Shown: positions 1 through 11,742 of the stretch, piece after piece
Layout: the number at the start of each line of letters is the position of its first letter
How positions within the stretch are numbered: the first letter of the stretch is position 1
NCBI GenBank assembly: GCA_033977485.1
Contig: CM066988.1
Location: forward strand, 54,807,649-54,871,648
Direction of reading: 5' to 3'
DNA: 64,000 bases
DNA from: Hydrangea macrophylla
Taxonomy: Eukaryota > Streptophyta > Magnoliopsida > Cornales > Hydrangeaceae
Notes under the pieces: generated by a model
What the model saw: only the letters and a program-made list of their open reading frames with translations
Database searches by the model: none
What the model was told of the DNA's origin: nothing
Position numbers and translations under genes: made by a program

Positions 1-209
1 AAACTACGTTCTGGTTTGATTCCCATCGGGATACGTAGGCAGCTCGACATTGAGTAAGACCAGCACTGACCATTTAGGTGTCCTGTTTTTGCAACGCACT
101 TTGCTTTTACCTTAATATGACAGATCGGTCAAAGACCTGTCTTCAAACAAGCTTCAACATTCACTTGTGATACGCGTTGCTTTACAAGCTCTACCGAAGA
201 GTGGAAAAC
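1..209 (+). mobile_element. 3' internal end and polypurine tract of a Gypsy LTR element
   Basis: This is non-coding DNA between the (absent) pol gene and the 3' LTR. The stretch near 1-45 (ACTACGTT..GGTTTGATTCCC..GGGATACGTAGGCAG) is a motif I associate with the end of the internal region of plant Gypsy elements. A purine-rich tract (gaagagtggaaaa, about 196-208) directly precedes the TGTAGACACC start of the LTR, as expected for the plus-strand primer. The rest of the element lies to the left of the window. Lineage is not assigned. Confidence 0.6.
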
Positions 210-3200
210 TGTAGACACCCCAATTTTGATCGACCGTCGAATTCAGGGGTGGTTACCTCTAAAGACTGATGATGACAATGACCGATGAATTTCAAAGATT
301 TTCCAAGGAATTCAAGTCCTTCAAAGATTCTTCAAAGCTAAGTTTTCAAAACTGAAAGCAAGAGGGAAGTCAGGTGATTTGGAAAAACCCGAATATGAAA
401 TACGTATGAGAAAGGAACACTCCGAAAGATAATTTCTAAATTAATTATTATATAGATATATGCATTAGAATTTTGAAGAAAAGAAGAAAATGAAAGAAAA
501 GAAAAAGAGAAGAGAATTTCCAAAAAAAGAAATGAAAAGAATTTTTGAAAAAAAAAAGAAAAAAAGAAGAAGAAGAAGAAGAAAAATATTATAGAAGTAA
601 AATATATGAAATATATTTTATAAAGTAAAAACATAATCTACCTGGCATATAATTTGAAAAAATGAAAAATAAGGGGATAATACCCTTTTACGGCACGCAG
701 CATTGAGTGTCGTTGCGGCATTCACTGAGTGCCAGAACGGTACTCACTAAGTGCAGCAGACAACTCAGTGAATGCCAATCACTGTAACAGACTATTTTCT
801 TTAAATACGTATGGAATATTCTTGTACATCTGTTTTTACCCAAAATTACCCAATTAACCCTAGAGAGAGGGGTCTATATAAATAGGCCTTCATCTCCATT
901 ATGGAGGACTTTTGAATAATTTTGATATATACTAGAGATATACATATAATAAAGAGAAAATTGAGAAAATAATAAATTTTTTAAGAAATTCTTTGAAGAA
1001 TTTGAAGAATTAAAGAAGAGATTGAAGAAATTGAAAGATCTTCACAAGAACAAAAAGAAATCCCCGAGGTTATAGAGGTAACCTTCCAATCCTATTTAGA
1101 ATTAAGCAAGTTCAATCACAAATTCATAGTCCTAGGATCTTTACACATTTTCAAACCTCTTTTCTTATCTCATTTCATCACATACCACTTAGAATTTGTG
1201 ATTGAATCTCATAGTAGTTCATTAGTGTGGATCTAAGCAAGCCTTGGGTTTAAAATAAAACTAGTTAATAAGGAGATCTTGTTAATTTTAGACTTTCTCA
1301 AATAACTTTTGATTTTGTTTCATTCTTGACAATGCTTCTTTTGGAAATCTATGAGATCTCCTATATCTCAAGAGGTTTCCTTAAGAATGATCTCTTAAGT
1401 CTCCCATAATCTTATGATTTTTGTGAGGATTAATTTTATCATAATTGTACCCACACAAGTTTGAACGGATTCAAGGTCTTAATCCATGACTTGAAGCCTT
1501 CAACTTGAGAATCTCATAGGGCCCTCTCTATGTCCTTTGAAGGTTCATATGGGTTTGGCCTTGCTTAAGTCTCCAATGACCATTAACTTGGTAGAAGAAA
1601 TAATAAAATGAACCTGTACCCCACAAGGACCATGTATTTGGGAGAGGAACTAGGTGTTGTTCAAGTTTGTTCAAAATCATGAACACTAATTCATTAATGG
1701 TATAGTGAACTCATGAACTCACTGATATCAAGGATTTTTAATTAAATCATGGTCCATGAGAATTGAGTGAGGCCAATTGGACAGTGTCCATAACTCATAT
1801 TTGCATCATTAGAACTTTTGTTTTGATGAAATCTTATACTTAGGATGGTCAGACTTCCTGATTTGTGAGTAGGTTGCTCTCTGTCCAAAATTTCAGAGCA
1901 GTAAGTTCGTTTAAAAATGAATAAATCAGAGCTTTAACCAATTTTTTTTTACCTTAAATAAAATTTTCTAAGTAGTTAAATGTGTTAGAAAGACACCCTA
2001 AAAAGATCAAAGTGTTTCTGATTGTTTTGCTAGTTTTAGAAAATCATACAAAAACTCTGGATAGAGAGTTACAGATTCCTGGGTGCTGTCTAGATTTTTT
2101 CCCATTTCCAGAGATTCAACCATTGGATCTTTGATTTCTTTTTGGGTTAGAAACTAGACTCATAGAGGCATAACATACTCAAAAATCATTAAGATCCAAC
2201 CATTGGAAGTAGTTTATTTCGATTTTCGAAAGTCTGGTCTGTTCTCTGCAATTTCTGTAATTTTGTCACAATTTTGGTAGATCTTGTTAAACTTTTATCT
2301 AAAGGCCCCCTAGTGTCTTAGGACTCAAACCCTGTTTTAAGAAAAGATAATTAAGCTTAAATCCAAAGGCTAAATGATCCAAATTAATGAGTAATTCATA
2401 GCTCATTCATGTTTATATCCATGCATCTATCCATATATGTTGATGTTTACGATTAGGATTAATCTTTAGCTTAAGGTTGCATTTAAATTGTACCTAGTTG
2501 AACATAACTATGGATTCGTTATGATCACGTTGGGATTACACCATCCCTATATGGACATTTCATTGGCTCTTAGTTGAGACTTGCATATATATGGAGGTGT
2601 TGTATTTCCAACTACTTATAAAGAATTCATAATTATGTCAACCCTTCCTATGCTTGATAGATTTAAGCTAGAACTTTGGATGTGTTATTTAGGAATCGAT
2701 ATTATATATTGTTCCAAGAATGTGGGCTAATCTTTGATTTGTAGCGCTTTCAAGGTACAATTTCTTGACTCCACTCTAGTTTATTTGATTCTTTGATTTT
2801 ATTGATTTTCGACTTCATGTGCGACACCATAGAATTAGGTCTTGCCTTATATGTATATATGTGATTAGAGACCCTTTTCTTAGGATTTCTATTTTGTGTG
2901 CATTGCACGTTTCCAATTTTATGGCTGGATCCTGAGTAAGTTCTCTAGTTCCCTATTGCATATCATATTGCTTGCTAATTGAATTACATAGTTTTGGATG
3001 CTATTTTATCGTTAACAATCTTGCACCCTTTTTGACATGCTTTTGTAATGTATATATACATATGTATTAGTTGAGGGCATGTTTAGATTAATAATTCGAT
3101 TAAAAAGGATGTTAAGTAGAGGCCTATCACGAGATAGGATGAAAGGGGGTGTTTTAGTCCGCCAGGCTCCTTCCCTTTCATTCCATAATCCCTGGACCCA

Positions 3201-3346
3201 GTTTATCTTTGGTTTCGCAAAAGATCGGTTTGCTTTTAAAATGGTTTCTTAATTTTCCTTTTAAAAATTAAGTGGCGACTCTTTGTATTTGAATTTGAAA
3301 GAAATTGTTTTAAAATTAAGATTGGGCCCAAATGCCAGTACCCACA
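210..3346 (+). repeat. 3' LTR (about 3.1 kb) of a Gypsy element, TGTAGACACC type
   Basis: The LTR begins TGTAGACACCCC at 210 and appears to end ..CCCACA at 3346, where Athila gag sequence begins. It has a core promoter (TATA at 875-884), so U3 is about 0.7 kb and R-U5 is unusually long. Around 690-780 it holds repeated CACTGAGTGC-like words upstream of the TATA box. The segment AAGTGGCGACTC near 3270 is a word often seen at the ends of such plant LTRs. The partner LTR is outside the window, so the TSD cannot be tested. The right boundary is inferred from the switch to Athila coding sequence and could be off by some bases. There is no gene in the segment. Confidence 0.6.
875..884 (+). promoter_or_regulatory. 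TATA box of the 3.1 kb LTR
   Basis: TATATAAATA preceded by a GC-containing segment and followed at the usual distance by a CTTCATCTCC-like start region. It fits the Pol II core promoter of a plant LTR. Identified by motif and position only. Confidence 0.6.
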
Positions 3347-3925
3347 CTTGTTCCAAAGAATGAGCCAACTTGAGTTATCCATTCAAGCGATGCAATCTTC
3401 GCACGCTCAATCCATGTAAGCATTACAAGCTCAATTGGCTCAAAATCAACAAATTGTTGCTAAGGAAGCTTTCTACACAAACATTCCAAAATCATAAGTG
3501 ACAAATGAATGGTGGAGCCTCAAACTCAAATGGTCCTGTTGAGCACTTAAAAGGAATCACTACTCTCCGTAGTGATAAAATCGTGGACAATGAAGTCCAA
3601 AATCCTCGTCTTAAACCAAAAATTAGCAATAATTCGGTTAGAGTTGAAGTCAAACTCGATGTTGGGGACACATTGCCCCCAAATGTTGTTGCTTGGATAG
3701 GGACTTACCTAAGGTCCCCGACTTCTTGGACCAAGAATTTTTGAACCCCGTTCCTCCGGTTCCTCAAAGGCTTACAAAGAAGAAGGCCGAGAACAACAAA
3801 AAATAATGAATACCTTGAGTTGGTTAACAAAGTTGAAATCAATATCCCCTCTTGGATGCAATTAAACAAGTTTCGACTTATGCAAAAATTTTTAAAGACC
3901 TTTGCACCATCAAGTGAAGTCATAA
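3347..3925 (+). pseudogene. Athila-type gag remnant (C-terminal part)
   Basis: The reading frame from an ATG at 3360 gives an alpha-helical, glutamine-rich stretch (MSQLELSIQAMQS..) broken by a stop, then ..QAQLAQNQQIVAKE... A further ORF at 3505-3744 reads HLKGITTLRSDKIVDNEV, the conserved link (usually TLRSGK) just before the protease in Athila elements. The N-terminal half of gag and the 5' LTR are missing because the 3.1 kb LTR lies directly upstream. Frames change at least twice before the protease. This is a structural nucleocapsid gene remnant, not functional. Confidence 0.7.
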
Positions 3926-3926
3926 T

Positions 3927-4406
3927 GTGAAGAAAAATGCCTACATAGTTGCACATGCAAGCTCTGTTATCCTTAATGAGGCTCCCCCAAAATATAAGGA
4001 CCACAGTTGTCCTACCATAGCATGTTTCATTGTACAACACCATAATGATAGAGCACTCCTTGATTTGGGTGCTAGTGTGAACCTTCTACCATATTCGATG
4101 TATATCCAACTTGGCCTCTGTGAGATTAAAGAGACCTGTGTCACTTTGCAACTAGCTGATATATCCGTTAAGATGCTATATGGCATAATTAAGGATGTTA
4201 TTGTCCAAGTCGATAATTTATACTATCCGGTGGATTCTATTGTTCTTAACACACAACCCATTGCAAATAAGCACTCACAAATTCTAATAATTCTAGGTTG
4301 TCCGTTCTTCGCTACTGTTAATGCTCAAATTAATTATAGGAATAGTCTACTGTGTTTAACTTTCAGCAATATGACTTTGGATGTGAACATATTGAAAAAT
4401 ACTTAG
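3927..4406 (+). pseudogene. Athila protease domain
   Basis: The ORF of 159 codons carries the Athila aspartic protease pattern: ALLDLGASVNLLPYSMY near residues 44-60, then VTLQLADISVK and VDSIVLNTQP. The catalytic triplet is D-L-G rather than D-T/S-G. I recall the D-L-G variant from other Athila-group elements, so it is not by itself proof of inactivation. The later segment LGCPFFATVNAQINYRN matches the usual LGRPFLATANALIN. It lies in the same strand order gag-PR-RT as a normal Athila polyprotein. The frame continues into the next ORF only through a shift near 4352-4406. Confidence 0.8.
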
Positions 4407-5551
4407 CTATTGATGATGCCATTGTTTATTGTGATCATGAGTTTGAAAATGAGCATGAGTCGAGTAAGGGAGAGATAGGGATGGGGGAAGAGGTAGATGT
4501 TGAGAGAATACTTGAAGTGGTCATGTGGACCTCTAATTTTGAGAGATTACCCCTGAGGAATAATTTCCCTCTTCCGTCCAATGTTGTCACTCCAAAACTT
4601 GAGCTCAAAACCTTATTGAGCGAGCTCAAGTATGCTTTTTTAGGGAAGGATGAGAGTTTCCCAGTGGTTGTGTCTTCCCAACTCGACCTTTGTCAAGAAG
4701 GAAAATTGATGAAAATTTTAAAGGAGCACAAGAGTGCTACTGGGTTGTCTATCACAGATTTGAGGGACATTTCTCCTAATATTTGTACCCACAAGATCTA
4801 CTTAGAGGATGAAGCCAAACATTCATGCAAATGCAAAGAAGGCCTAATCTTAATATGAAAGAGGTGGTGATGGCCAAGGTCATCAAGTTGTTGGATATGG
4901 GGATAATCTATTCTATTTTCGATAGTGAATGGATTAGTCCTACCCAAGTAGTTCCCAAGAAGTTGGGAATAGCCGTTATTAAGAACGAGAGTGGTGAGTT
5001 AGTTCCCACTAGAGCCACCACGGGGTGGTGTGTTTATATTGATTATAGGAAGTTGAATACCGTCTCTCGAAAGGACCATTTTTCTTTTCCCTGATCAAGT
5101 GTTAGAAAGTGTTAGAAAGGACCATTTTTCTTCCTTGATCAAGTGTTAGAAAGAGTAGTTGGCCACAAGCACTACTACTTTTAGATGGTTTTTTGGGGTA
5201 CAACCAAATTGAAATAGCCCCCATGGACCAAGAGAAAACCACCTGCACTTGCCGCTTTGGCACATTTGGTTATAGGAGGATACCGTTCGGACAATGCACC
5301 GGTGACCTTTCAAAGGTGCATGCTTAGTATATTTAGTGATATGGTGGAGAAGTTTTCAGAAATCTTCATGGATGACTTCACTATCTTTGGAGGTTCTTTC
5401 AACGAGTGCCTTTAGAATATTGAGAAAGTTCTCAAGAGGTGCATAGAAAAATATTTGTGCTAAATTGGGAGAAGTGTCACTTGATTGTGCTATAAGGTAT
5501 TATGCTAGGCCACATTGTGTCTAGTGAAGGAATATGATTTGACAAAACTAA
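4407..5551 (+). pseudogene. Athila reverse transcriptase (broken)
   Basis: The linker PKLELKTLLSELKYAFLG is followed by ..LKEHKSATG.., then PTQVVPKK and TGWCVYIDYRKLN of the RT fingers. The catalytic motif is visible as FMDDFTIFG near 5368-5394. The reading frame is broken by shifts around 4825 and 5095 and by several stops up to 5520. A near-exact duplication of about 40 bp (AAGGACCATTTTTCT..GATCAAGTGTTAGAAAG at about 5069-5107 and again at about 5116-5153) lies between the fingers and the palm and destroys the frame. The gene cannot make an active enzyme. Confidence 0.8.
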
Positions 5552-6283
5552 ATGTCATTTCCAACCTTCCCCCCTCTAAAGAACCTCAAAGATATAAGAT
5601 CATTTTTTGGCCATAAAAGTTTCTACCGCCATTTCATTAAGGACTTTAGATCAATCTCTAGGCCAATGTGCCTATTCTTAGCTAAGGATGTCCCATTTGA
5701 GTCATCTCAAGAGTGTCAAGAGGAATTCGAAAAGCTCATGGCATTGCTCACTTTCGCACCTATTATACAACCTCCTGATTGGAGTCTTCATTTTGAATTG
5801 ATGTGCGATGCGAGTGATTACGCCATTGGAGCCAAGTTCGAGCAAAAGAAAGATAAAAAACCCTATGTCATCTACTGTGTGAGTCGTACACTAGATAGTG
5901 CCCAATCTAACTACTCCACCATGGAGAAAGAGTTGCTCACCATAGTTTTTGCACTTAAAAAGTTCCGATCGTACGTGATAGGATTCCCCATCACTTGCTT
6001 TACTGATCATGCTGCACTTAAGTATCTTTTTTCCAAAAAGGATGTGAAAGCACTGGTAATTCATTGGATCCTAATTCTACAAGAATTTGACATCTCTATA
6101 AAAGATAAGAAGGGGGTGGAATATGTAGTTGGCGATCATTTGTCACATTTGACATTTAATCACAATCATATAGACCCCATACCCATTAGAGAATATTTTT
6201 CGGATGAGCAATTGCTCAATGTCTCAACTCTCCCATGGTATGCTAATGTGGTGAATTTCCTTATCATCGACCAAACACCATAA
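5552..6283 (+). pseudogene. Athila RNase H domain and RT connection
   Basis: The 243-codon open frame starts in the RT thumb (NLKDIRSFFGHKSFYRHFIKDF) and continues through the RNase H fold. LMCDASDYAIGA holds the first Asp, YSTMEKELL the Glu, and CFTDHAALKYLFSKKD the second Asp. The end (GDHLSHLTF) corresponds to the usual ADHLSRL. This is the best preserved pol segment of the element. It is classified as part of a broken polyprotein because its neighbours on both sides are out of frame. Confidence 0.8.
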
Positions 6284-6680
6284 AGTTGGTCTTATCAAGA
6301 TTCGGAGAGGTTGAGAACCATGGCACGGTCATTTTGCTATGATGACCTTATGTGTTCAAGTATTGTGCTGACATAATCGTTAGGTGTTGTGTCCCTAACA
6401 GTGAAATTCCTAGTGTGTTGTCTTTTTGCTATGACCAAGCTTATGGTAGTCATTTCTCTTCACACAAGATGGCATTCAAAGTGCTTCATAGTGGGTTTTA
6501 TTGGCCAGCCCAATGTGCATGCCAGGTGTTTCATAAATTGCCCAAATGGTATTTTTCCTTTGTCAAGACTCTTGTTTTCATCTCTATTGCCTTACATTTG
6601 AACTGTTTACACATAATTGCATTGATGAAACCCTTGAGTAGGTTAAGCACCATCTCGCTGCCCTCTTCAGCATGTTGAGA
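6284..6680 (+). pseudogene. Athila integrase N-terminal remnant
   Basis: The ORF 6352-6678 reads ..RCCVPNSEIPSVLSFCYD..YGSHFSSHKMAFKVLHSGFYWP, matching the HHCC zinc-binding N-terminus of Athila integrase. The final Cys pair and the whole D,D-35-E catalytic core are missing. After about 6600 the sequence has no integrase similarity that I can see. The integrase is therefore deleted internally and non-functional. Confidence 0.7.
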
Positions 6681-6782
6681 AATGTGATTCTTTTTCTGCC
6701 TTTTGAATGATTGAGCATTGCATTATCATATTGGCCATATTCTCATTTTTTTTGTGAATGATATCTTTCTGTGCAGGGACAA

Positions 6783-7890
6783 TGACTAGTGCTCATAAGT
6801 ACAATCGTATTGAACTTATCCCCGTTAGAACGAGACACGATGGGTTTCACACAAAAACCAAAAAGAAGGTATAAGAACTACTTCAAAACCAAAAAATCCA
6901 TTATCCCCGAACGCCCGATAATGTTAGATGATTTCCCCGCTAATGTGGAGGCCATTTTTTAGGACCCGCTGAAGGAACCCCAGCTTGAGTATTCGGGGGA
7001 GGAGGGGTTATAATGAGACATGGGTTTGTATGGTTTATGCTAGTGTGGTCTCTACCTGTCCCCGTGCCTTTGAGGCATACGTTAGAGGTATCAACATTCC
7101 GGTAACCTCAACTTCACTAGCCATGTTCATGGGTATCCCGCATGTCCAAAACCCTAAACCTTTTTTTGATGACATAAACCAAAGGCCAGATGCTCACATC
7201 ATGGCCACCAAGTTTATTGGCCGACCCTCATAATGGATTTCTGATCAACTTGCCCCCTTTGACTTTTCTAAAGTTCTATTGCCTAGTCAACATCATTCTA
7301 ACCACCGGGGTGTGGCCTACCTGACAGAAGACTGCTCGGGTGGATTATGGCACCCTCCTCTACATTGTATATGACACCAACATACGGGTTGACTTTTCAA
7401 GCCTCGTCATTACCCACATGCTCGCAGTGGCAAATGATACTACTGGCTATGCTAGTCTCCCTTTCTTGAACCTTATCACGCATCTTTGCACCGCCCATGA
7501 TGTGAGGCCTAAGCCTCTGATATTCAAAGACCTGTGCCTTAAAAAATCAATGAATCGCTATCAGTAGGAATAACGCACAGATTTGGTCCCAAGATAAGAG
7601 GGCACATGGTGAGCAGGGGCAGTGAAGTGCTCAGGCTAAGAAGCAAGTAGGCCCCACTTATGACATATCCGAGGTGTACCAGTACCTCCATAGCTTGAGT
7701 GATGAGCAATAGAGGCAAGCCCATGATCTTCAGGGTTTACATGGAGATTTTCAGGACTTCCGTGGCGACTATCAAAGGGATATAGAGATGATGATGTGCT
7801 TCTAGAGCGATCTTTACTGCATGCAGTACCCTGGTGTGGATATCCCAAACTTTTTTCAGAATCCTTATGGCGGGTAGGTGGCTCAGGCAA
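6783..7890 (+). pseudogene. Athila 3' ORF in the env-like position, plant-transposon-protein type
   Basis: After a pyrimidine-rich tract ending TTTCTGTGCAG (about 6766-6777), which resembles a 3' splice acceptor, an ATG at 6783 opens a short frame (MTSAHKYNRIELIPVR..). Out-of-frame continuations at 6985-7233 and 7340-7567 read VVSTCPRAFEAYVRGINIP..TSLAMFMGIP and ..LLYIVYDTNIRVDFSSLV. This pattern (VRG-x-x-I/V-x-x-S/T, then F-x-G-I/L-P) is typical of the putative plant transposon protein family, which often occupies the env-like position in Athila elements. It has several stops and frameshifts. Function in the family is not known to me, and I see no signal peptide or clear membrane segment. 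Confidence 0.55.
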
Positions 7891-9921
7891 TAGAGGTGAT
7901 AGCGATGTAGAGTAGTAGGAGCTACTTTGGATTCTGACTCTGTAGACTTTGACTTTAGCTCTCTTTGAGAGTCTAGGATTGTTAGATGTGCTCTCAAATT
8001 TTGGAGAGTTCCTGTTATTTTACTTGGGGTATTTTGGATTTATTTTGGATGACGTGGATATTTAATTGGTGGGTTTGGATATTTTCTACTCCGTTATGTA
8101 GGATTTGATGTGGATGATTTGGACTAGTTGGTTATGTATTGACTACTTGGCTTATGCTGATCTCTTATGTCTTGTGCCACCGTAAATATTTTTTTTCTTA
8201 CCACTTTTCTGTCTTTCGTTCTATTATTGGTACTAATATTGATAGGTAAAATCATTTACTATTTGCTTGTTTTCGGTAATATTGTTCCTTCCCTTGCACT
8301 TATTTGTTTGTCTTCTTTCATTAAGGACAATGTTTGGTTTGAGTTGAGGGGTGTGAGGCGTGCATTCATTTATATCTTTATTTGCATTCGCATTTCAATT
8401 TTAGTCCCATTTCTTTCTTATGTTTTACAAAATAAACAAGGAAAAAAATGTTTTGGGCCTTGTCCCGCATTTCCAATGACTTTTGTATAGTTGCCCCATT
8501 CTAATACCGAGCAATGACGCTTGTCTTGAGTTTTCTTTTGATATTGGTAAGTGATACTAGTTGAATTCTATTAGTCCTAGAACTATCTTGATTATAGTGA
8601 ACTTGATAAATTTGATATCTTGGACCTTGTGACATGTTTGCATAAGTACTTGTGATAGGATGGCGTTTAATGTAATTATAACCCAGAATGTTTTCAAAAC
8701 ACTTGTGGAGACTTTTACCTTGTGATACTTTGAGTTGTTTTTGAAAAGCATATCAAAATCATAGTTAATTATCTCATTATCTTTGTTTTGATCGTGCATT
8801 GGAAGAAAATCTTGTACAATGTAAAATTCTTACTTATTGTCACTCTAGTGGAGAACAAAGGATCACAATACCCCGAGGAAAGGATTTTAGCCCCCTTTTC
8901 ACCATCTTTTCACATTTCTCCTTGAAACCATCACACCATTTCAATGCCCATACAAAACCCTTTTTATGTGTTTAAGTACATTCTTGGAAGTTGTTGCATG
9001 AAGCCATGATTGTAAACTCTAAAAGAGATCTAGTCGTGATTGTTGGGAGAGTACTAAAAAGAGAAAAGACAAAGCTCGGAAAAGAAATGAAAAGGAAAGG
9101 AAAGGGAAAAAAACGAAAAGAAAAGAAAATAAGAGTCTCACGTGAATAATTACTTCTCCATTTGTGATTCAAAGAATTAATTGTCCCGATTCATATCTAG
9201 TATTGTGTAGTACTCATGCAACCTCTTGAGAACTAGCTTGTCACCAAAACACTCTATTTTCCCATTTCCAACATCTCATCACCCTTATCCACATTTTCAC
9301 CTTGCCCTACCCTAATTGATCCTCGAAAAATAATGATTCAGAGTATGAGATGAATGTGAAAGAGTTAAGAGTTTTACTTCATTTCTCTAATGCCTGGTAT
9401 CTTTCATGCAATAAATTTTACCCATTTGAAAAGTTTAACATTTTCATATTTGACATGTGCGCAGCTTTGCATTCTATTTTCCACTACTCTTTGCCCGTAT
9501 ATCACGAGTGTATTACCCGATTCGAGTGTTTCATTTGTGAGAGTAATACTGGTGAGAATTATGTTGAAGCATGTTTTTGAACGAAATCCGGTTCATGAGA
9601 GCATTGCACCATTTAGATACTTGTAGTCATGCATTTCACACCACACATGCATACAAAAGTTAGAATGAATGAAGTTTTCTAATTGTCTTGATAGTTTGTG
9701 GACTCTAAGAACTCGTGTGTCATTTGCTACAATATTTTGAAAATCTTGTGACTATATTGAGTGTCGGCATTAGATTGTGGGCAACTTTTATGAGGAAATT
9801 TCATGTTTATGGGTATCGTTCTAAGAACCCTCTGGAGACAAAACTCCACCTCTACGGGTAACCTAGAGGTCTAACGACTGATACGTACAAAATTTTTCAG
9901 TGAAAGCAAAGCTCATCCACC
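7891..9921 (+). mobile_element. Athila 3' non-coding internal region
   Basis: This is a 2 kb AT-rich segment without a supported gene. The sequence TCATTAAGGACAATGTTTGG at about 8317-8336 matches the conserved CATTGAGGACAATG word that follows the last ORF in Athila-group elements. At about 9856-9885 the CTCTACGGGTAACCTAGAGG stretch resembles another word of the Athila 3' region. The region ends at the Tat insertion and continues at 39882. Confidence 0.6.
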
Positions 9922-10488
9922 ATACCGATGAGTGCTTGGTTCATCTAGGGACTACGTATCATCTCCAGGCTCATCCCGAGCTGTAGACAGGCGTCCCAAG
10001 GCCCGACCAATACGTCGGGATTGCAACGCTGGCCCGACCCGCCACGAATACAGCACGACCCAGCCCCATGACGTGATCCAGAATGTTCCAGATAATTTCC
10101 TATACAAGTAAGAAGACTAATGGAAAGTGTAAATCGTTTCCTAATCTAATTAGGAAACTCCCACGTTGTGCCAATCAATCCCAATTGGATTGTATTTCCT
10201 TAACAATTTACTTGCCATGTATGAAGCGTTTCTTGAAATATAAAAGAAACCCCTTACCCCCATATAAGGGGATCATAACTTCACTTTATACGCGCACATA
10301 CACTGCCCGGCCGGTCTCTGGTAGTTCCATCCCTCTGTTGGTTTACCTAGGCCCCCAGCGATTTGATATCTTAGTATTAGTGCTCCGACACACACATGGA
10401 CGTAAGTCTTATCATTAACAAGGCTGAACCACATACAATGTCTTGTATCTACTTCTTCTTATCTCTAACCCAAATTTTAGCATCATCA
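9922..10488 (+). repeat. Tat 5' LTR
   Basis: Similar over its length to 39300-39881. Both contain ATACCGA[TG]GAGTGC[TC]TGG, the AGCTGTAGAC segment, GTCCAGAATGTTCCAGA, and end ..CCCAAATTT..CATCA just before the PBS (here) or Athila flank (there). A TATAAAAG box lies at 10239-10246. The left edge is an estimate, because the start of homology (ATACCGA at about 9936) may be inside the LTR. Confidence 0.7.
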
Positions 10489-10491
10489 GTG

Positions 10492-10508
10492 TGGCGCCGT
10501 CTTTGGGA
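10492..10508 (+). other. Primer binding site of the Tat element
   Basis: TGGCGCCGTCTTTGGGA begins three bases after the LTR end. The TGGCGCCGTC(T/G)..GGGAA form is the usual PBS of plant Tat/Ogre-lineage elements and differs from the initiator-Met form used by the Tekay element nested inside. Confidence 0.7.
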
Positions 10509-10547
10509 ATGATAGTTCTCCGTCAACAAATCTATTGACTAGTCATT

Positions 10548-11742
10548 GTGCCACCAAAGAAGAATAAGAAGACTGCTTAGCCAACAGATCAGGCTAATCC
10601 ACCTGTTATGCAACCGGCGGTTCCCATGACTCCAGAGTAGATCACTGTGGCTCTTGTACAACTTCTAGATAGTCAGTGTTAAACCCAATAGCAAATCAAA
10701 GCCCTGCTATCCCAACAGAACAGGCCTCTGCAGACTGAGGTACAGCTTGGGAACAATGAGCGTGGTCGGACACCCGTACGGACCCGACGATGTGCCCAAA
10801 CTGCACCAGCATCCCCCAAGGCTGTGGGACAGCCTGGGAATGATGAGCATGGCCAGAATCCCATACGAACATGACAATGTGCCCGGGCTAACCCAAATCA
10901 TATGGGGGATGCCAGGAACATCATCAACGATAGGCGCGCGGCCAGAACGGAAGGGCAAGAGCGTTTGACCCTAGAATCAGCCCAAGATCGCCTGGCCAGG
11001 AACCAAAGCGACCTTAGGCACACAATTAACTGGAGTCAAAGAAGAGCCTTATCCCTAAGGACAGCGCACTTTGGGGAAGAAGCCTCTTCCTCCGACCTGA
11101 CCTACCATACTGATACTAGATGAGACACCGGTCAGGACGGCGTGGAATCCCACATCAATGACTTGGAGAAACAAATCGAGAAGTTAGGCCAAAAAGCAGG
11201 TCATGATTATACCAACACAGAGACTGAGTCACCATTCACTAACCAGGTCACAGGATTTGCCATTTTACGCAAATTAAAACAGCCTCATCTTGATGTCTGG
11301 ACCTATAAGGCTCAGATGGGATTAACAATCAATGCTGATGAACAACACTACTTAGCCTTTTCTAACACTCTAAAGGGGTCGGTTGCACAGTGGTTCCATT
11401 CCCTCAGGCCCTGATCGATTGATAACTTCAAGGCTTAGCAAGATTTTCGTCAGCCAGTTCATGGGCATGCTTGGCCGACCATAGCCAGACACCCAGCTAT
11501 TAGCTATCAAGCAGAGGAAATGAGAGTCCTTGAAGGATTACGTCAATTGGTTCAACCAACAAAAGCTTCAAATTCATGACCTAAAGGAGATGGTCACAAT
11601 CACAGCCTTCTGCTCGGGGGTTCAGAATACCAAGGTTGCCACGTCTTTCCACCGTCAAAGACTAGCGACCTTGGTTGAACTCTCAGAGAGGGTCAAGAAG
11701 TACATCTACACCAAAGAGTTGTTGATGTCCAAGTGTTCAAAC
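10548..11742 (+). pseudogene. Tat gag, 5' part (interrupted by Tekay)
   Basis: The low-complexity N-terminal region (PPKKNKKTA.., glutamine-rich) contains a tandem duplication at about 10745-10885: LGNNERGRTPVRT, then PGNDEHGQNPIRT. The conserved gag core follows at 11142-11414: LKQPHLDVWTYKAQMGLTI.. and HYLAFSNTLKGSVAQWFHSLRP, matching the retrotransposon gag pattern of the Tat lineage, then ..VNWFNQQKLQIHDL. Stops occur at 10579, 11121 and 11413 among others. The frame stops at the TSD CAAAC (11738-11742). The C-terminal part resumes at 30508. Confidence 0.75.

Noticed and set aside
338..634. 98-codon minus-strand ORF rich in Phe and Ser
   Set aside because: Product of a purine-rich (AAGAA) tract in the LTR; no domain, low complexity.
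10747..10968. Overlapping ORFs on both strands at the Tat gag start
   Set aside because: They overlap the duplicated Gln/Arg-rich part of the gag N-terminus in other frames.
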